This document shows positions 41,805 to 50,887 of a stretch of DNA of 64,000 bases, in pieces. Source of the DNA: Protaetiibacter larvae (GTDB lineage: Bacteria; Actinomycetota; Actinomycetes; Actinomycetales; Microbacteriaceae); NCBI RefSeq assembly GCF_008365275.1, contig NZ_CP043504.1, forward strand, positions 1,860,001 to 1,924,000, given 5' to 3'. Every line of letters begins with the position of its first letter. The first letter of the stretch is position 1. Made by a program: the position numbers and the translations under genes. Below the pieces are notes generated by a model. That model had not been told where the DNA came from. It was given only the letters and a program-made list of their open reading frames with translations, and did not search any database.

Positions 41805-43000
41805 GCCGTGACGCCGCCGGTGCGGAGGGCGTCGGGGATCGCCGCGAGGTAGGCCTCGAGGTTGCGACGGGTCTCGCCCACCGAGTCTCCGCCGAACTTC
41901 TCGAGCACGGCGTTCGCGAGCACGAGCGCGACCATCGCCTCGGCGACGACGCCCGCGGCCGGCACCGCGCACACGTCGGAGCGCTGGTGGTGCGCCTGGG
42001 CTGCCTCCCCCGTGGCGACGTCGACCGTGCGGAGCGCGTGGGGCACGGTCGCGATGGGCTTCATCCCCGCGCGCACGCGCAGGATGGTGCCGGTCGACAT
42101 GCCTCCCTCGGTGCCCCCCGCCTTGTCGGACTCGCGGCGGATGACGCCGCCGTGGGCCACGAGCTCGTCGTGCGCCTGCGATCCGGGTCGACGCGTCGTC
42201 TCGAAGCCGTCGCCGACCTCGACGCCCTTGATCGCCTGGATGCCCATGAGCGCGGCGGCGAGCTGCGCGTCGAGGCGACGATCCCATTGCGCGTAGCTGC
42301 CGAGCCCCGGGGGCACGCCGTAGGCGAGCACCTCGACGACCCCGCCGAGGGTGTCCCCGTCGTCGTGGGCGCGGTCGATCCGCTCGACCATCCGTGCGGA
42401 GGTGGCGGGGTCGAAGCAGCGCAGCAGGTCGGCGTCGAGCGCGTCGACGTCGTCGGGGGTCGGCAACGGCGACTGCTCGGGCACCCGCACGGTCTCGATC
42501 GAGAGGGTGTGCGAGACGAGCCGGATGCCGAGCTCGCCGAGGAAGGCGCGTGCGACGGCGCCGAGCGCGACCCGTGCCGCCGTCTCGCGGGCGCTCGCGC
42601 GCTCGAGCACGTTCCGCGCCTCGGGGAAGTCGTACTTCTGCATGCCGACGAGGTCGGCGTGGCCCGGGCGCGGCCTCGTGAGGGCCGCTCCGCGACCCTT
42701 GGGAAGCGTCTCCGGGTCGACCGGGACGGGTGACATGACCTCGACCCAGCGGGGCCACTCGGTGTTGCCGATCCGCAACGCGACCGGACTGCCCATCGTG
42801 CGCCCGAAGCGGATGCCGCCCGAGATCGTCAGCTCGTCCTGCTCGAACTTCATGCGGGCGCCGCGGCCGTAGCCGAGGGTGCGCCGTTGCAGGTCGGCCT
42901 GGATCTGCTCGGGAAGGATCGGCACATCGGCCGGGAGCCCCTCGAGGATCGCCACCAGTTCGGGTCCGTGCGACTCACCGGCCGTCAACCAACGCAGCAT
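41801..43000 (-). CDS. aroC: Chorismate synthase
   Basis: Makes chorismate from EPSP using reduced FMN. The 399-residue protein begins [20 protein letters not shown]. Further landmarks are [31 protein letters not shown] and a C-terminal [22 protein letters not shown] synthase (aroA) is not in the window. The aroC product chorismate is the substrate of TrpE encoded near 12-13 kb. Confidence 0.98.
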   Translation of the reverse strand: MLRWLTAGESHGPELVAILEGLPADVPILPEQIQADLQRRTLGYGRGARMKFEQDELTISGGIRFGRTMGSPVALRIGNTEWPRWVEVMSPVPVDPETLPKGRGAALTRPRPGHADLVGMQKYDFPEARNVLERASARETAARVALGAVARAFLGELGIRLVSHTLSIETVRVPEQSPLPTPDDVDALDADLLRCFDPATSARMVERIDRAHDDGDTLGGVVEVLAYGVPPGLGSYAQWDRRLDAQLAAALMGIQAIKGVEVGDGFETTRRPGSQAHDELVAHGGVIRRESDKAGGTEGGMSTGTILRVRAGMKPIATVPHALRTVDVATGEAAQAHHQRSDVCAVPAAGVVAEAMVALVLANAVLEKFGGDSVGETRRNLEAYLAAIPDALRTGGVTA

Positions 43001-43007
43001 GACTCGA

Positions 43008-43829
43008 TCATTCCACAGCGGCGCTCATCGCCCGGATGACGGCGTCCTCGTCGGGCAGGGCGAGCTCCGGGTCGCCGCCCACGAAGATCCGCACCTGGTG
43101 CACGGCCTGGTGCAGCAGCATCCGCACCCCGTGCACGACGCCGCCGCCCGCCGCCTGCCAGCGAGACCCGAGCGCCGACGGCCACGGGTCGTAAGCCACG
43201 TCGAGCAGTCGCTGTTCCTCCGACAGCGCCGGAACCTCCAGGCTGAACTCGGCACGCGGCGGGATCGTGCTGACCACGGCGCGGCTCGCCGCGAGCGCAT
43301 CCCGCGCCTCGGAGAGCGGCACGACCCGGATGCCGCGGAAGCTCGCGGTGCTCTCCGCCTTCGCCGGATCGCGCACGGCGAGGGTGACGCGCGCGCCCAG
43401 CTGCTGCAGCGCCACCACCGCGCTCTCCGCGGTCGCACCCCCGCCGATCACGGTCGCCTCGTCCGCCGAGCGGACCCCCGCCTCCGCGAACGCCGCCACG
43501 ATGCCGTGCACATCGGTGTTGAAGGCGCGGACGGGGCGACCCGCGTCGAGCAGGATCGTGTTGGCCTGCGCCGTGCGTGCCGCGACCGGGTCGACCTCGG
43601 GCACCAACCCCGGAACCCTGCGCTTGAGCGGCATGGTGAGCGAGAGCCCGCGCCAGGAGGCGTCGAGCCCGCCGAGGAACGGCGCGAGACCCGCCTCGGT
43701 CACCTCGACGCGTTCGTAGCTCCACGGCAGTCCGAGCACGCGATAGGCCGCGAGCTGCAGCTGCGGCGACCGCGAGTGGGCGATCGGCGAGCCGAGCACC
43801 GCGAGCCGGTGCACCGGCGGCTCAGCCAC
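43008..43829 (-). CDS. aroE: Shikimate dehydrogenase
   Basis: Reduces 3-dehydroshikimate to shikimate. In the 273-residue protein the shikimate site SPIAHSRSP is near residue 14, the catalytic Lys is in TMPLKRR (Lys69) and a catalytic Asp in AFNTDVHG. The dinucleotide motif is GGGATAESA, slightly unlike the usual GxGGxA, so NADPH versus NADH preference cannot be called. It overlaps mltG by 8 bp and lies 7 bp before aroC. Confidence 0.93.
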   Translation of the reverse strand: MAEPPVHRLAVLGSPIAHSRSPQLQLAAYRVLGLPWSYERVEVTEAGLAPFLGGLDASWRGLSLTMPLKRRVPGLVPEVDPVAARTAQANTILLDAGRPVRAFNTDVHGIVAAFAEAGVRSADEATVIGGGATAESAVVALQQLGARVTLAVRDPAKAESTASFRGIRVVPLSEARDALAASRAVVSTIPPRAEFSLEVPALSEEQRLLDVAYDPWPSALGSRWQAAGGGVVHGVRMLLHQAVHQVRIFVGGDPELALPDEDAVIRAMSAAVE

Positions 43830-45087
43830 AGTAGGCGGCGTTCTCGTCGCTCTCCTTGCACCAGGCGTAGAGCTGGTCGGCTGCCCTCTCGTGCTCGGCG
43901 AGGGTGTTGGAGAACACCGTCTCGCCGGTCTTGAGGTTCACCGTCACGAAGTACAGCCATCCGCCGTCCGCCGGGTGCACGGCGGCGTCGATCGCGGCCG
44001 CACCGGGCAGCCCGATCGGCCCGACCGGCAGGCCGGGGTTCGCGTAGGTGTTCCACGGGTTGGAGGCGTCGTCGCGCTGCTCCTGCGTGGTCCACACACT
44101 CGAGGTGTCGCCGAGGCCGTAGTGGATGGTGGCGTCGGACTGCAGGTGCATCCCGCGATCCAGGCGGTTCTGGAACACGCGGGCGATCTTCGGCATGTCC
44201 TCCGCGTTGGGGCCGGACTCGCGCTGGATGATCGAGGCCATCGTGAGCACCGTGAAGCGGTTCTCGGGCGCGACGCCCGCCGCGTCGAGGGTCTCGGTCA
44301 TCTTGTCGACGAGCATCCTGATCGCGTCGACCGCGGTGATACCCGGGTCGAAGTCGTAGGTCGCCGGGAACAGGTAGCCTTCGATGCTCTTCGCGTTCGC
44401 CGGCACCCCGAACTGCGCGAAGTTGGCGGCCTCCGCCTGGAGGTCCGCCACCGGGATGCTCGTCGCGGAGGCGATCAGCTCGAGCGCGCTCTGCGCCGTG
44501 ACGCCCTCGGGGATCGTCACCTGGTTGACGATCTTGTTCGCCGGATCCTGCAGGGCGGCCAGCGCGGCGGCCGCGCTCATCTGCTGCTGGAGCCGGAAGT
44601 TGCCCGGCTCGAAGGTGACGTCGGGGTTCGCGAGCAGCAACTGGTAGAAGGCGTCGAAGGTCATGGTGACGCCGGCGTCGTGGAGTTTGGTGGCGATGTC
44701 CGAGCCGATGTCGCCCGATTCGATGACGATCGTCACCTCGGTGCCGTTGCCGGTGCCCGAGTAGTCGATGGGGTCGGCGATGCCGAGCACGGCGCGGATG
44801 CGATCCTCGAAGAGCGTCCACACGGTCACGCCGGCGCCCGCCACGAGGCCGACGATCACGATCGTCGCGATGAGCCAGCCGATCCACTTCCGCGAACGGC
44901 GCCGCTTGCGCGGTGCCCCCGCGGGACGCCGCGACGGTCCGCGCGAGCTGTCCTGCTGCGCCTCGCGCAGGGCGCGACGCGAGCTGAGCTCGGGCGACGG
45001 CGTCGCGGTGCGCGCGGGATCGGTCACCGTCGTCGTCGGCTGCGTCGCGGGACGGAAGATGTCGTCCCAGTCCGGGTCAGGAACCAC
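43822..45087 (-). CDS. mltG: Endolytic murein transglycosylase
   Basis: Cuts nascent glycan strands and is thought to end peptidoglycan elongation. The 421-residue protein has a cytoplasmic proline/arginine-rich N-terminus (1-65), one membrane helix (about 68-92), a LysM-like region and the YceG catalytic domain. The catalytic Glu is in IIQRESGP, followed by NRLDRGMHLQSDATIHYGLG and NPWNTYANPGLPVGPI. It starts with GTG at 45087, overlapping ruvX by 11 bp. The mltG-aroE neighbourhood is common in actinobacteria. Confidence 0.95.
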   Translation of the reverse strand: MVPDPDWDDIFRPATQPTTTVTDPARTATPSPELSSRRALREAQQDSSRGPSRRPAGAPRKRRRSRKWIGWLIATIVIVGLVAGAGVTVWTLFEDRIRAVLGIADPIDYSGTGNGTEVTIVIESGDIGSDIATKLHDAGVTMTFDAFYQLLLANPDVTFEPGNFRLQQQMSAAAALAALQDPANKIVNQVTIPEGVTAQSALELIASATSIPVADLQAEAANFAQFGVPANAKSIEGYLFPATYDFDPGITAVDAIRMLVDKMTETLDAAGVAPENRFTVLTMASIIQRESGPNAEDMPKIARVFQNRLDRGMHLQSDATIHYGLGDTSSVWTTQEQRDDASNPWNTYANPGLPVGPIGLPGAAAIDAAVHPADGGWLYFVTVNLKTGETVFSNTLAEHERAADQLYAWCKESDENAAYCG

Positions 45088-45550
45088 TGTCAGGATCTTT
45101 CGTGCGGAGGACGACGGATCCCGGGGGACGACCCGACGCCCGCTCGGAATCGAGGGCGTTCTGAAGGATGATAACAGCGGCCACCTGGTCGACCACGGAG
45201 CGCGAGCCCTTCGCGCGCCGGCCGCCGGCCTGGAGCTGCCGGTGCGCGGTGACGGTGCTGAGCCGCTCGTCGACGAGCCGGACGGGCCGGTCGGATGCCG
45301 CTGCGAGCTCGTCGGCGAACAGCCGCGCGTCGGTCGTCGAGGGCGTGTCGCCGCCGCTCAGCGAGAGCGGGAGTCCGACCACGAACTCCGTGGCGTCGAG
45401 CTCCTCCGCGTGCGCGAGCACGGCGCGAACGGTGCCGTCATCCCGTGCGAGGGTCTCGATCGGCGTCGCGAGCAGGCCGTCCGGGTCGCACCGGGCCACC
45501 CCGACGCGGGCGCGGCCGACGTCGACGCCGATCCGGACGCCGCGTCGCAT
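45077..45550 (-). CDS. ruvX: Putative pre-16S rRNA nuclease YqgF/RuvX
   Basis: RNase H-like protein implicated in 16S rRNA 5' maturation. It has 157 residues. RIGVDVGRARVGVARCDPDG holds the first catalytic Asp; VVGLPLSLSG and VRLVDERLSTVTA carry further acidic residues, and D-x-V-A lies in SVVDQVAAVIILQ. The start shares a base with the alaS stop. The alaS-ruvX-mltG order is standard. Confidence 0.93.
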   Translation of the reverse strand: MRRGVRIGVDVGRARVGVARCDPDGLLATPIETLARDDGTVRAVLAHAEELDATEFVVGLPLSLSGGDTPSTTDARLFADELAAASDRPVRLVDERLSTVTAHRQLQAGGRRAKGSRSVVDQVAAVIILQNALDSERASGRPPGSVVLRTKDPDSGS

Positions 45551-48207
45551 CAGCCGCCGAGTTCGCCGCGGATCGCCTGCAGCGCCGAGGCGATCGCCGC
45601 CACGTCGCTGCCGCCGCCCTGGGCGAGGTCGTCCTTGCCGCCGCCGCCGCCGCCGAGCACGGCAGCCGCGGCACGCGCGAGCGCCCCCGCCTTCGCGCCC
45701 GCGTCGCGCGCGGCGGGTGTCGTGGCGACGATCACGGCGGGCTTGTCGCCGATCCGCGCCGCGAGGGCCACGACGGCCGACTCCGCGGCGAGACGCTCGC
45801 GCACCGACGTCGCCAGGGTGCGCAACTCGTCCGCCGACTGGAGTTCGCCGACATCCTCGAGCACCGCGAGCACAGCCCCCACCCGCGCGGCCTGCTCGGC
45901 AAGCGCCGGCACCCGCCCGGAGAGCCGGCTCGCCTCGAAGGCGGCGAGCTTCTTCTCGGCCGCCTTGAGCTGCGCCACGAGATCCGCGATGCGCTCCGGA
46001 AGCTGCTCACGCGGAGTCTTGAGGCTCGAGGTCAACTGGTGCACGATGGCACGCTCGGCCGCGAGATCGCGGAAGGCGTCGAGGCCCACGAGCGCCTCGA
46101 CACGACGATTCGTCGATCCGACGCTCGACTCGGACACCAGGTTCACGATGCCCACCTCCGCGGAGCTGCGCACGTGCGTGCCCGCGCAGAGCTCGCGCGA
46201 CCAGGGGCCGCCGATGTCGACCATGCGCACGGTGTCGCCGTACTTCTCGCCGAACAGCGCCATCGCGCCGGCCTTGCGGGCCTCGTCGAGCGGCAGGATC
46301 CGCGTGACCACCTCGAGGTTGTCGCGCACCGCGTTGTTGGCGATCTCCTCGATCTCGCTGCGCGTCGCGGGCGACAGCGCCTGATTCCACGAGAAGTCGA
46401 GACGCATGTAGCCGGCCTTGTTGAAGGAACCCGACTGGTGCGCCTCCTGGCCCAGCGTCTGCCGGAGTGCGGCATGCACGAGATGGGTCGCCGAATGCGC
46501 CTGCGCGGCCGAGTGCCGGTACTCGCGATCCACGACCGAGGTCGCCGCCGCCCCCACGCCGACCTCGCCCGACCGCACCTGCACGGTGTGGCTGATGAGC
46601 CCCTTCACCGGACGCTGCACGTCGAGCACCTCGAGATCGAAGCCGTTGCCGAGGATCGAGCCCTTGTCGGCCGCCTGACCACCCGACTCGGCGTAGAGCG
46701 CCGACTCCGCCAGGATCACCTCGACGATGTCGCCCGCCGCCGCCGACTGCACGGGCACCCCGTCCGCGATGAGCCCCAGGATCCGCGAGTCGGTCTGCAG
46801 GTAGTCGTAGCCGGTGAACACCGTCTCGCCCTGCGCCCGGAACTCCGAATACACCGAGAGGTCGGCGAGCTTGCCCTTCTTGGCCTTGGCATCCGCTTTG
46901 GCGCGGGCGCGCTGCTCCGTCATGAGCGCGTCGAAGGCGCCGCGGTCGACCGTGAGTCCCGCCTCCTCGGCGACCTCGAGGGTCAGATCGATCGGGAATC
47001 CGAAGGTGTCGTGCAGGAGGAACGCCGTGTCGCCCGAGAGCGCGGGCGCCCCCGCCCGCTTCGTGTCGGCGACCGCGACATCCAGGATCGTGGTGCCGCT
47101 CGCGAGGGTGCGCAGGAAGGTCTCCTCCTCGCCGAGCGCCAGCCGCGAGGTGCGCTCGTACTCGGCGTCGACCTCCGGGTAGGCGTCGCGCATCGCGAGC
47201 CGGGAGGCGTCGAACAGCTCCGCGAAGCTCGGGGCATCCACGCCGAGCAGGCGCATGGCGCGCACGACGCGACGCAGCAGCCGGCGCAGGATGTAGCCGC
47301 GCCCCTCGTTCGACGGCGACACGCCGTCGGTCATGAGCATGAGGCTCGACCGCACGTGGTCGGCGATGACGCGCATCCGCACGTCGTCATCGTGCTCGGC
47401 GCCGTAGCGGCGACCCGAGAGCTCCGCCGCTCGGTCGAGCACGGGCCGCACCTGGTCGATCTCGTACATGTTGTCGACGCCCTGCTTGATGAACGCGACG
47501 CGCTCCATGCCCATGCCGGTGTCGATGTTCTTCTTGGGCAGCTCGCCGGCGATGTCGAAGTCGGTCTTCGAGCGCACCTCCTTGAGGAGGTACTGCATGA
47601 ACACGAGGTTCCAGATCTCGAGATACCGGGTGTCGTCGACCGCCGGGCCCCCGTCCGCGCCGAACTGCGGGCCGCGGTCGAAGTAGATCTCCGAGCAGGG
47701 ACCGCCGGGGCCGGGCTGACCCGTGTGCCAGTAGTTGTCGGACTTGCCGAGACGCTGGATCCGGTGCTCGGGGAGGCCCGCGACCCGCTTCCACAGCTCG
47801 ATCGCCTCGTCGTCGTCCTCGTAGACGGTCACCCACAGGTCCCGCTCCTCGAAGCCGAGACCGCCATCCGACTCGGAGCTCGTCAGCAGCTCCCAGGCGT
47901 AGGAGATCGCCCCCTCCTTGAAGTAGTCGCCGAAGGAGAAGTTGCCGTTCATCTGGAAGAAGGTGCCGTGCCGGGTGGTCTTGCCGACCTCCTCGATGTC
48001 GAGGGTGCGGATGCACTTCTGCACGCTCGTCGCCCGCGGGAACGGGGCGGGGACGACGCCCGTGAAGTACGGGATGAACGGCACCATGCCGGCGACCGTG
48101 AACAGCAGGGTGGGGTCGTCGCTCACGAGCGACGCCGACGGGACGACGGTGTGGCCGCGGTCGCCGAAGAAGCTCAGCCAGCGACGTTGGATCTCAGCGG
48201 TCTGCAC
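45550..48207 (-). CDS. alaS: Alanyl-tRNA synthetase
   Basis: Charges tRNA-Ala and edits mischarged Ser and Gly. The product has 885 residues from the GTG at 48207 (MQTAEIQRRWLSFFGDRGHT), with AAGGA 7 nt upstream. The catalytic core (1 to about 450) shows GMVPFIPYF and HGTFFQMNGNFSFGDYFK. The editing domain has the zinc motif HSATHLVHAAL and the later CAGTHV. The C-terminal DHHA1 domain ends GGGGGGKDDLAQGGG. A frame continuing upstream to 48549 overlaps the small membrane gene and is not used. Confidence 0.97.
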   Translation of the reverse strand: MQTAEIQRRWLSFFGDRGHTVVPSASLVSDDPTLLFTVAGMVPFIPYFTGVVPAPFPRATSVQKCIRTLDIEEVGKTTRHGTFFQMNGNFSFGDYFKEGAISYAWELLTSSESDGGLGFEERDLWVTVYEDDDEAIELWKRVAGLPEHRIQRLGKSDNYWHTGQPGPGGPCSEIYFDRGPQFGADGGPAVDDTRYLEIWNLVFMQYLLKEVRSKTDFDIAGELPKKNIDTGMGMERVAFIKQGVDNMYEIDQVRPVLDRAAELSGRRYGAEHDDDVRMRVIADHVRSSLMLMTDGVSPSNEGRGYILRRLLRRVVRAMRLLGVDAPSFAELFDASRLAMRDAYPEVDAEYERTSRLALGEEETFLRTLASGTTILDVAVADTKRAGAPALSGDTAFLLHDTFGFPIDLTLEVAEEAGLTVDRGAFDALMTEQRARAKADAKAKKGKLADLSVYSEFRAQGETVFTGYDYLQTDSRILGLIADGVPVQSAAAGDIVEVILAESALYAESGGQAADKGSILGNGFDLEVLDVQRPVKGLISHTVQVRSGEVGVGAAATSVVDREYRHSAAQAHSATHLVHAALRQTLGQEAHQSGSFNKAGYMRLDFSWNQALSPATRSEIEEIANNAVRDNLEVVTRILPLDEARKAGAMALFGEKYGDTVRMVDIGGPWSRELCAGTHVRSSAEVGIVNLVSESSVGSTNRRVEALVGLDAFRDLAAERAIVHQLTSSLKTPREQLPERIADLVAQLKAAEKKLAAFEASRLSGRVPALAEQAARVGAVLAVLEDVGELQSADELRTLATSVRERLAAESAVVALAARIGDKPAVIVATTPAARDAGAKAGALARAAAAVLGGGGGGKDDLAQGGGSDVAAIASALQAIRGELGG

Positions 48208-48224
48208 AGTGGGTTCCTTGACTG

Positions 48225-48260
48225 CGTCCCGAAGGACGTGGACTTGCGGGCCGCCGGCCC
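48225..48260 (-). promoter_or_regulatory. Two hairpins in the alaS leader
   Basis: In the 68-bp gap before alaS, the minus strand reads GGGCC-GGC-GGCCC (48260-48248), then CGTCC-TTCG-GGACG (48238-48225). The second is a C(UUCG)G tetraloop, an unusually stable cap. They may end the upstream small-gene transcript, or protect or regulate alaS mRNA. There is no U-run. Confidence 0.5.
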
Positions 48261-48275
48261 GACGGCGAGGGGGTT

Positions 48276-48506
48276 CTAGGCCTTGGCGCGCTTGGCCAGG
48301 TCGTCGATCGCGTCCTGCGCGTTCGCGACCGCGGCGCGGAGCTCGGCCTCGCGGGCCTTGTAGCCCTGCACGACAGCGTCGCCGAACTCCTTGGCCTTGC
48401 CATCGACCTCCGAGAAGAACTGCTTGCCCTTCTCGGTCTTGGCCACCTCGTGGGCGACGACGAAGCCGATAGCGACTCCGACGACCAGAAGCAGTGCACC
48501 CTTCAT
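48276..48506 (-). CDS. Small membrane-anchored protein, YtxH-like
   Basis: A 76-residue protein with one N-terminal membrane helix (about 3-20: ALLLVVGVAIGFVVAHEVA) and a charged helical tail with KTEKGKQFFSEVDGKAKEFGD. The layout resembles short YtxH-type proteins, but I cannot assign a function. It has a good AAGGAG site and lies between rpsD and alaS, a place where actinobacteria often carry a similar small gene. A TAGGCT box (48562-48557), just below the rpsD terminator, may be its -10. Confidence 0.82.
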   Translation of the reverse strand: MKGALLLVVGVAIGFVVAHEVAKTEKGKQFFSEVDGKAKEFGDAVVQGYKAREAELRAAVANAQDAIDDLAKRAKA

Positions 48507-48579
48507 CGTGGTTCTCCTTCGTTCGCGTCGCGGCGGCGAATGCCGTCAACCCTCCTAGCCTATGACCTCCGGTGGGACG

Positions 48580-48613
48580 ACGAAGGCCCCCGGAGAGATC
48601 CGAGGGCCTTCGT
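48580..48613 (-). terminator. Stem-loop terminator after rpsD
   Basis: Perfect 10-bp arms ACGAAGGCCC and GGGCCTTCGT with a 14-nt loop begin 14 nt after the rpsD stop. The stem is strong but there is no U-run, as is usual for actinobacterial terminators. It separates rpsD from the small gene. Confidence 0.75.
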
Positions 48614-48626
48614 GACGTGTTACGGC

Positions 48627-49256
48627 TCAGCGGGCTGCGTAGTACTCGACCACGAGCTGCACCTCGGCGGTCACGGGGACCTCCGCGCGCTTCGGGCGAC
48701 GCACGAGGCGCGCCTGGAGCTTGTCGAGCTCGACCTCGAGGTAGCCCGGAGTCTTCGGCAGCACATCGACGTGGCCACCGGCCGCGGCGACCTGGAAGGG
48801 CTCGGTGCCCTCCGAGCGCTCCTTCACGTGGATGAGCTGACCCGGCTTCACGCGGAACGAGGGGCGGTCGACGATCTTGCCGTCGACGAGGATGTGGCGG
48901 TGCACGACGAACTGGCGGGCCTGCGCGGTGGTGCGGGCGAAGCCGGCACGCAGCACGAGGGCGTCGAGGCGCATCTCGAGCAGCTCGACGAGGTTCTCAC
49001 CGGTCAGACCCTGCGCGCGGCGGGCCTCGTCGAAGACGATGCGGAGCTGCTTCTCGCGGATGCCGTACTGCTCGCGGAGGCGCTGCTTCTCGCGGAGACG
49101 GACGGCGTAGTCGCTGTCGGCCTTGCGCTTGGTGCGGCCGTGCTCACCCGGAGCGTAGGGACGCTTCTCGAGGTACTTGGCGGCCTTCGGCGTCAGCGGG
49201 ATGCCGAGCGCACGGGACAGACGGACCTTGCGGCGGTCCTGGGACTTGGTGGGCAT
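48627..49256 (-). CDS. rpsD: 30S ribosomal protein S4
   Basis: Primary 16S rRNA-binding protein that starts assembly of the 30S body. The 209-residue protein is the cysteine-free form (no N-terminal zinc cluster). The S4 RNA-binding domain is MRLDALVLRAGFARTTAQAR and QFVVHRHILVDGKIVD. It is a single-gene unit: strong AAGGA site, a 145-bp upstream gap and a terminator after it. In the leader a hairpin (CCGCG/CGCGG, 49277-49291) lies just before the ribosome site and could serve S4 autoregulation, which is not shown. Confidence 0.98.
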   Translation of the reverse strand: MPTKSQDRRKVRLSRALGIPLTPKAAKYLEKRPYAPGEHGRTKRKADSDYAVRLREKQRLREQYGIREKQLRIVFDEARRAQGLTGENLVELLEMRLDALVLRAGFARTTAQARQFVVHRHILVDGKIVDRPSFRVKPGQLIHVKERSEGTEPFQVAAAGGHVDVLPKTPGYLEVELDKLQARLVRRPKRAEVPVTAEVQLVVEYYAAR

Positions 49257-49401
49257 GATGTCCTTCCAACACGTGGCCGCGGCTTTCGCGGCTCACAGAC
49301 GTGCATCCCGCCATCCGGCGATCCGGGCGCACGTCGACGCGACCGGCGGATCTGAAGGTGGGATGTGTTCGGAGTCGAACCGGACAAGCTTACCAGACCG
49401 G

Positions 49402-50763
49402 CTACTCGTCCTTGGAGTCCTCGCGCTTCGGCATCGGCCTGCCCTCCAGCAGCGCGCGCAGCCGCTCGAGCCGCGGACCCACCTCGCGCTCGTAGCCGTT
49501 CCCGGTCGGGTCGTAGTAGCGCCGCCCGACGAGCTCGTCGGGAAGGTACTGCTGCTCGGCCACGCTGAACGGCGCGTCGTGCGCGTAGCGGTAGCCCTTG
49601 CCGTGGCCGAGCCGCTTCGCGCCCGGGTAGTGCGCGTCGCGCAGATGGGTCGGCACGCGCCCGATCCGACCGGCGCGCACGTCGGCGATGGCCGCGTCGA
49701 GGGCCGTGTAGGCGGCGTTCGACTTGGGCGCCGTCGCGAGGTACACGACCGCCTCGGCGAGCAGGATCCTCCCCTCGGGCATGCCGATGAGCGCGACGCC
49801 CTCCGCCGCGGACACCGCGATCGTGAGGGCCTGAGGGTCGGCCATGCCGATGTCCTCCGCCGCCGAGATCATGATGCGCCGGGCGATGAAACGCGGGTCC
49901 TCCCCCGCCTCGATCATCCGCGCGAGGTAGTGGAGCGCCGCGTCGACGTCGGAGCCGCGCACCGACTTGATGAAGGCGCTGATGACGTCGTAGTGCTCGT
50001 CGCCCTGACGGTCGTAACGCAGCAGCGCCCGATCGACGGCCTGGGCGACGACCTCGGCGGTCACCTCGGGAACGCCGTCGGCGTCGCCGCTCGCGGCGAC
50101 GATCGCCGCCGCCTCGAGCGCCGTGAGAGCCCGGCGTGCATCACCCGAGGCGAGCCGGATGATGGCCGCCCGCGCGTCGGCGCTGAGCGTCACCGCCCCG
50201 TCGAGCCCGCGCGGATCGGTCAGCGCACGATCGACGAGGACGCCGAGATCGTCGTCCGACAGCGGTTCGAGGGTGAGCAGCAGCGAGCGGGACAGCAGCG
50301 GAGCGACCACCGAGAACGAGGGGTTCTCGGTGGTGGCCGCGACGAGCACGACCCAGCCGTTCTCGACCCCCGGCAACAGGGCGTCCTGCTGCGCCTTCGT
50401 GAAGCGGTGGATCTCGTCGAGGAACAGCACGGTCGAGATGCCGTAGAGGTCACGCGTGGACTTCGCCTCCTCCATGACCTGGCGCACGTCCTTGACCCCG
50501 GCCGTCACCGCCGAGAGCTCCACGAACCGGCGCCCGGAGCTGCGCGCGATCGCCTGGGCGAGGGTCGTCTTGCCGGTACCGGGCGGGCCCCAGAGGATCA
50601 CCGACACGGCTCCGGCGGCACCGCCGGCATCCTCGGCGAGGCTCACGAGCGGCGAACCGGGCTTCAGCAGATGACGCTGCCCCGCGACCTCGGCGAGCGA
50701 GGTCGGTCGCATCCGCACCGCCAGCGGGGTCGATCCCGTGCGGAGCCCCTGCTGGCCGCTCAT
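49402..50763 (-). CDS. rarA: Replication-associated recombination protein A (RarA/MgsA family AAA ATPase)
   Basis: Clamp-loader-like ATPase acting at stalled replication forks. The 453-residue protein has Walker [10 protein letters not shown] (about 59-67), Walker [10 protein letters not shown], sensor AATTENPSF and the tetramerisation domain ([32 protein letters not shown]). The start ATG at 50763 lacks a ribosome site but has a TAGCAT box 6 nt upstream. It is transcribed divergently from the cyclophilin gene. Confidence 0.95.
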   Translation of the reverse strand: MSGQQGLRTGSTPLAVRMRPTSLAEVAGQRHLLKPGSPLVSLAEDAGGAAGAVSVILWGPPGTGKTTLAQAIARSSGRRFVELSAVTAGVKDVRQVMEEAKSTRDLYGISTVLFLDEIHRFTKAQQDALLPGVENGWVVLVAATTENPSFSVVAPLLSRSLLLTLEPLSDDDLGVLVDRALTDPRGLDGAVTLSADARAAIIRLASGDARRALTALEAAAIVAASGDADGVPEVTAEVVAQAVDRALLRYDRQGDEHYDVISAFIKSVRGSDVDAALHYLARMIEAGEDPRFIARRIMISAAEDIGMADPQALTIAVSAAEGVALIGMPEGRILLAEAVVYLATAPKSNAAYTALDAAIADVRAGRIGRVPTHLRDAHYPGAKRLGHGKGYRYAHDAPFSVAEQQYLPDELVGRRYYDPTGNGYEREVGPRLERLRALLEGRPMPKREDSKDE

Positions 50764-50769
50764 GCGCTC

Positions 50770-50775
50770 ATGCTA
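50770..50775 (-). promoter_or_regulatory. Candidate -10 box for leaderless rarA transcript
   Basis: TAGCAT on the minus strand followed by 6 nt and the ATG at 50763, the leaderless pattern. It lies in the 124-bp divergent gap to the cyclophilin gene. Confidence 0.45.
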
Positions 50776-50807
50776 TCCGCGGGCTCCGACGCGCGAGGTC
50801 GCCGGGT

Positions 50808-50836
50808 TTGGAGCCCCCTGGACGGCTGACTAAAGT
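50808..50836 (+). promoter_or_regulatory. Candidate promoter of the cyclophilin gene
   Basis: TTGGAG (50808-50813), a 17-nt spacer and TAAAGT (50831-50836): four of six matches in the -10 and ideal spacing. A transcript would start near 50844 and include the hairpin at 50854-50876. Confidence 0.5.
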
Positions 50837-50853
50837 CGAGCTGGACCCACGGG

Positions 50854-50876
50854 CGACGCCCGCACATCGGGCGTCG
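50854..50876 (+). promoter_or_regulatory. 5'-UTR hairpin upstream of the cyclophilin gene
   Basis: Perfect 9-bp inverted repeat CGACGCCCG-CACAT-CGGGCGTCG. It ends 11 nt before the GTG start and directly before the GAGAGGA ribosome site. It could protect the mRNA end, or serve as an operator as DNA. Confidence 0.6.
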
Positions 50877-50887
50877 AGAGGATCGCA

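Noticed and set aside
49340-49401. A complete tRNA gene upstream of rpsD.
   Set aside because: Only a T-arm-like stretch is present. No 5' acceptor strand, D-arm or anticodon arm can be paired, and one T-stem pair is mismatched.
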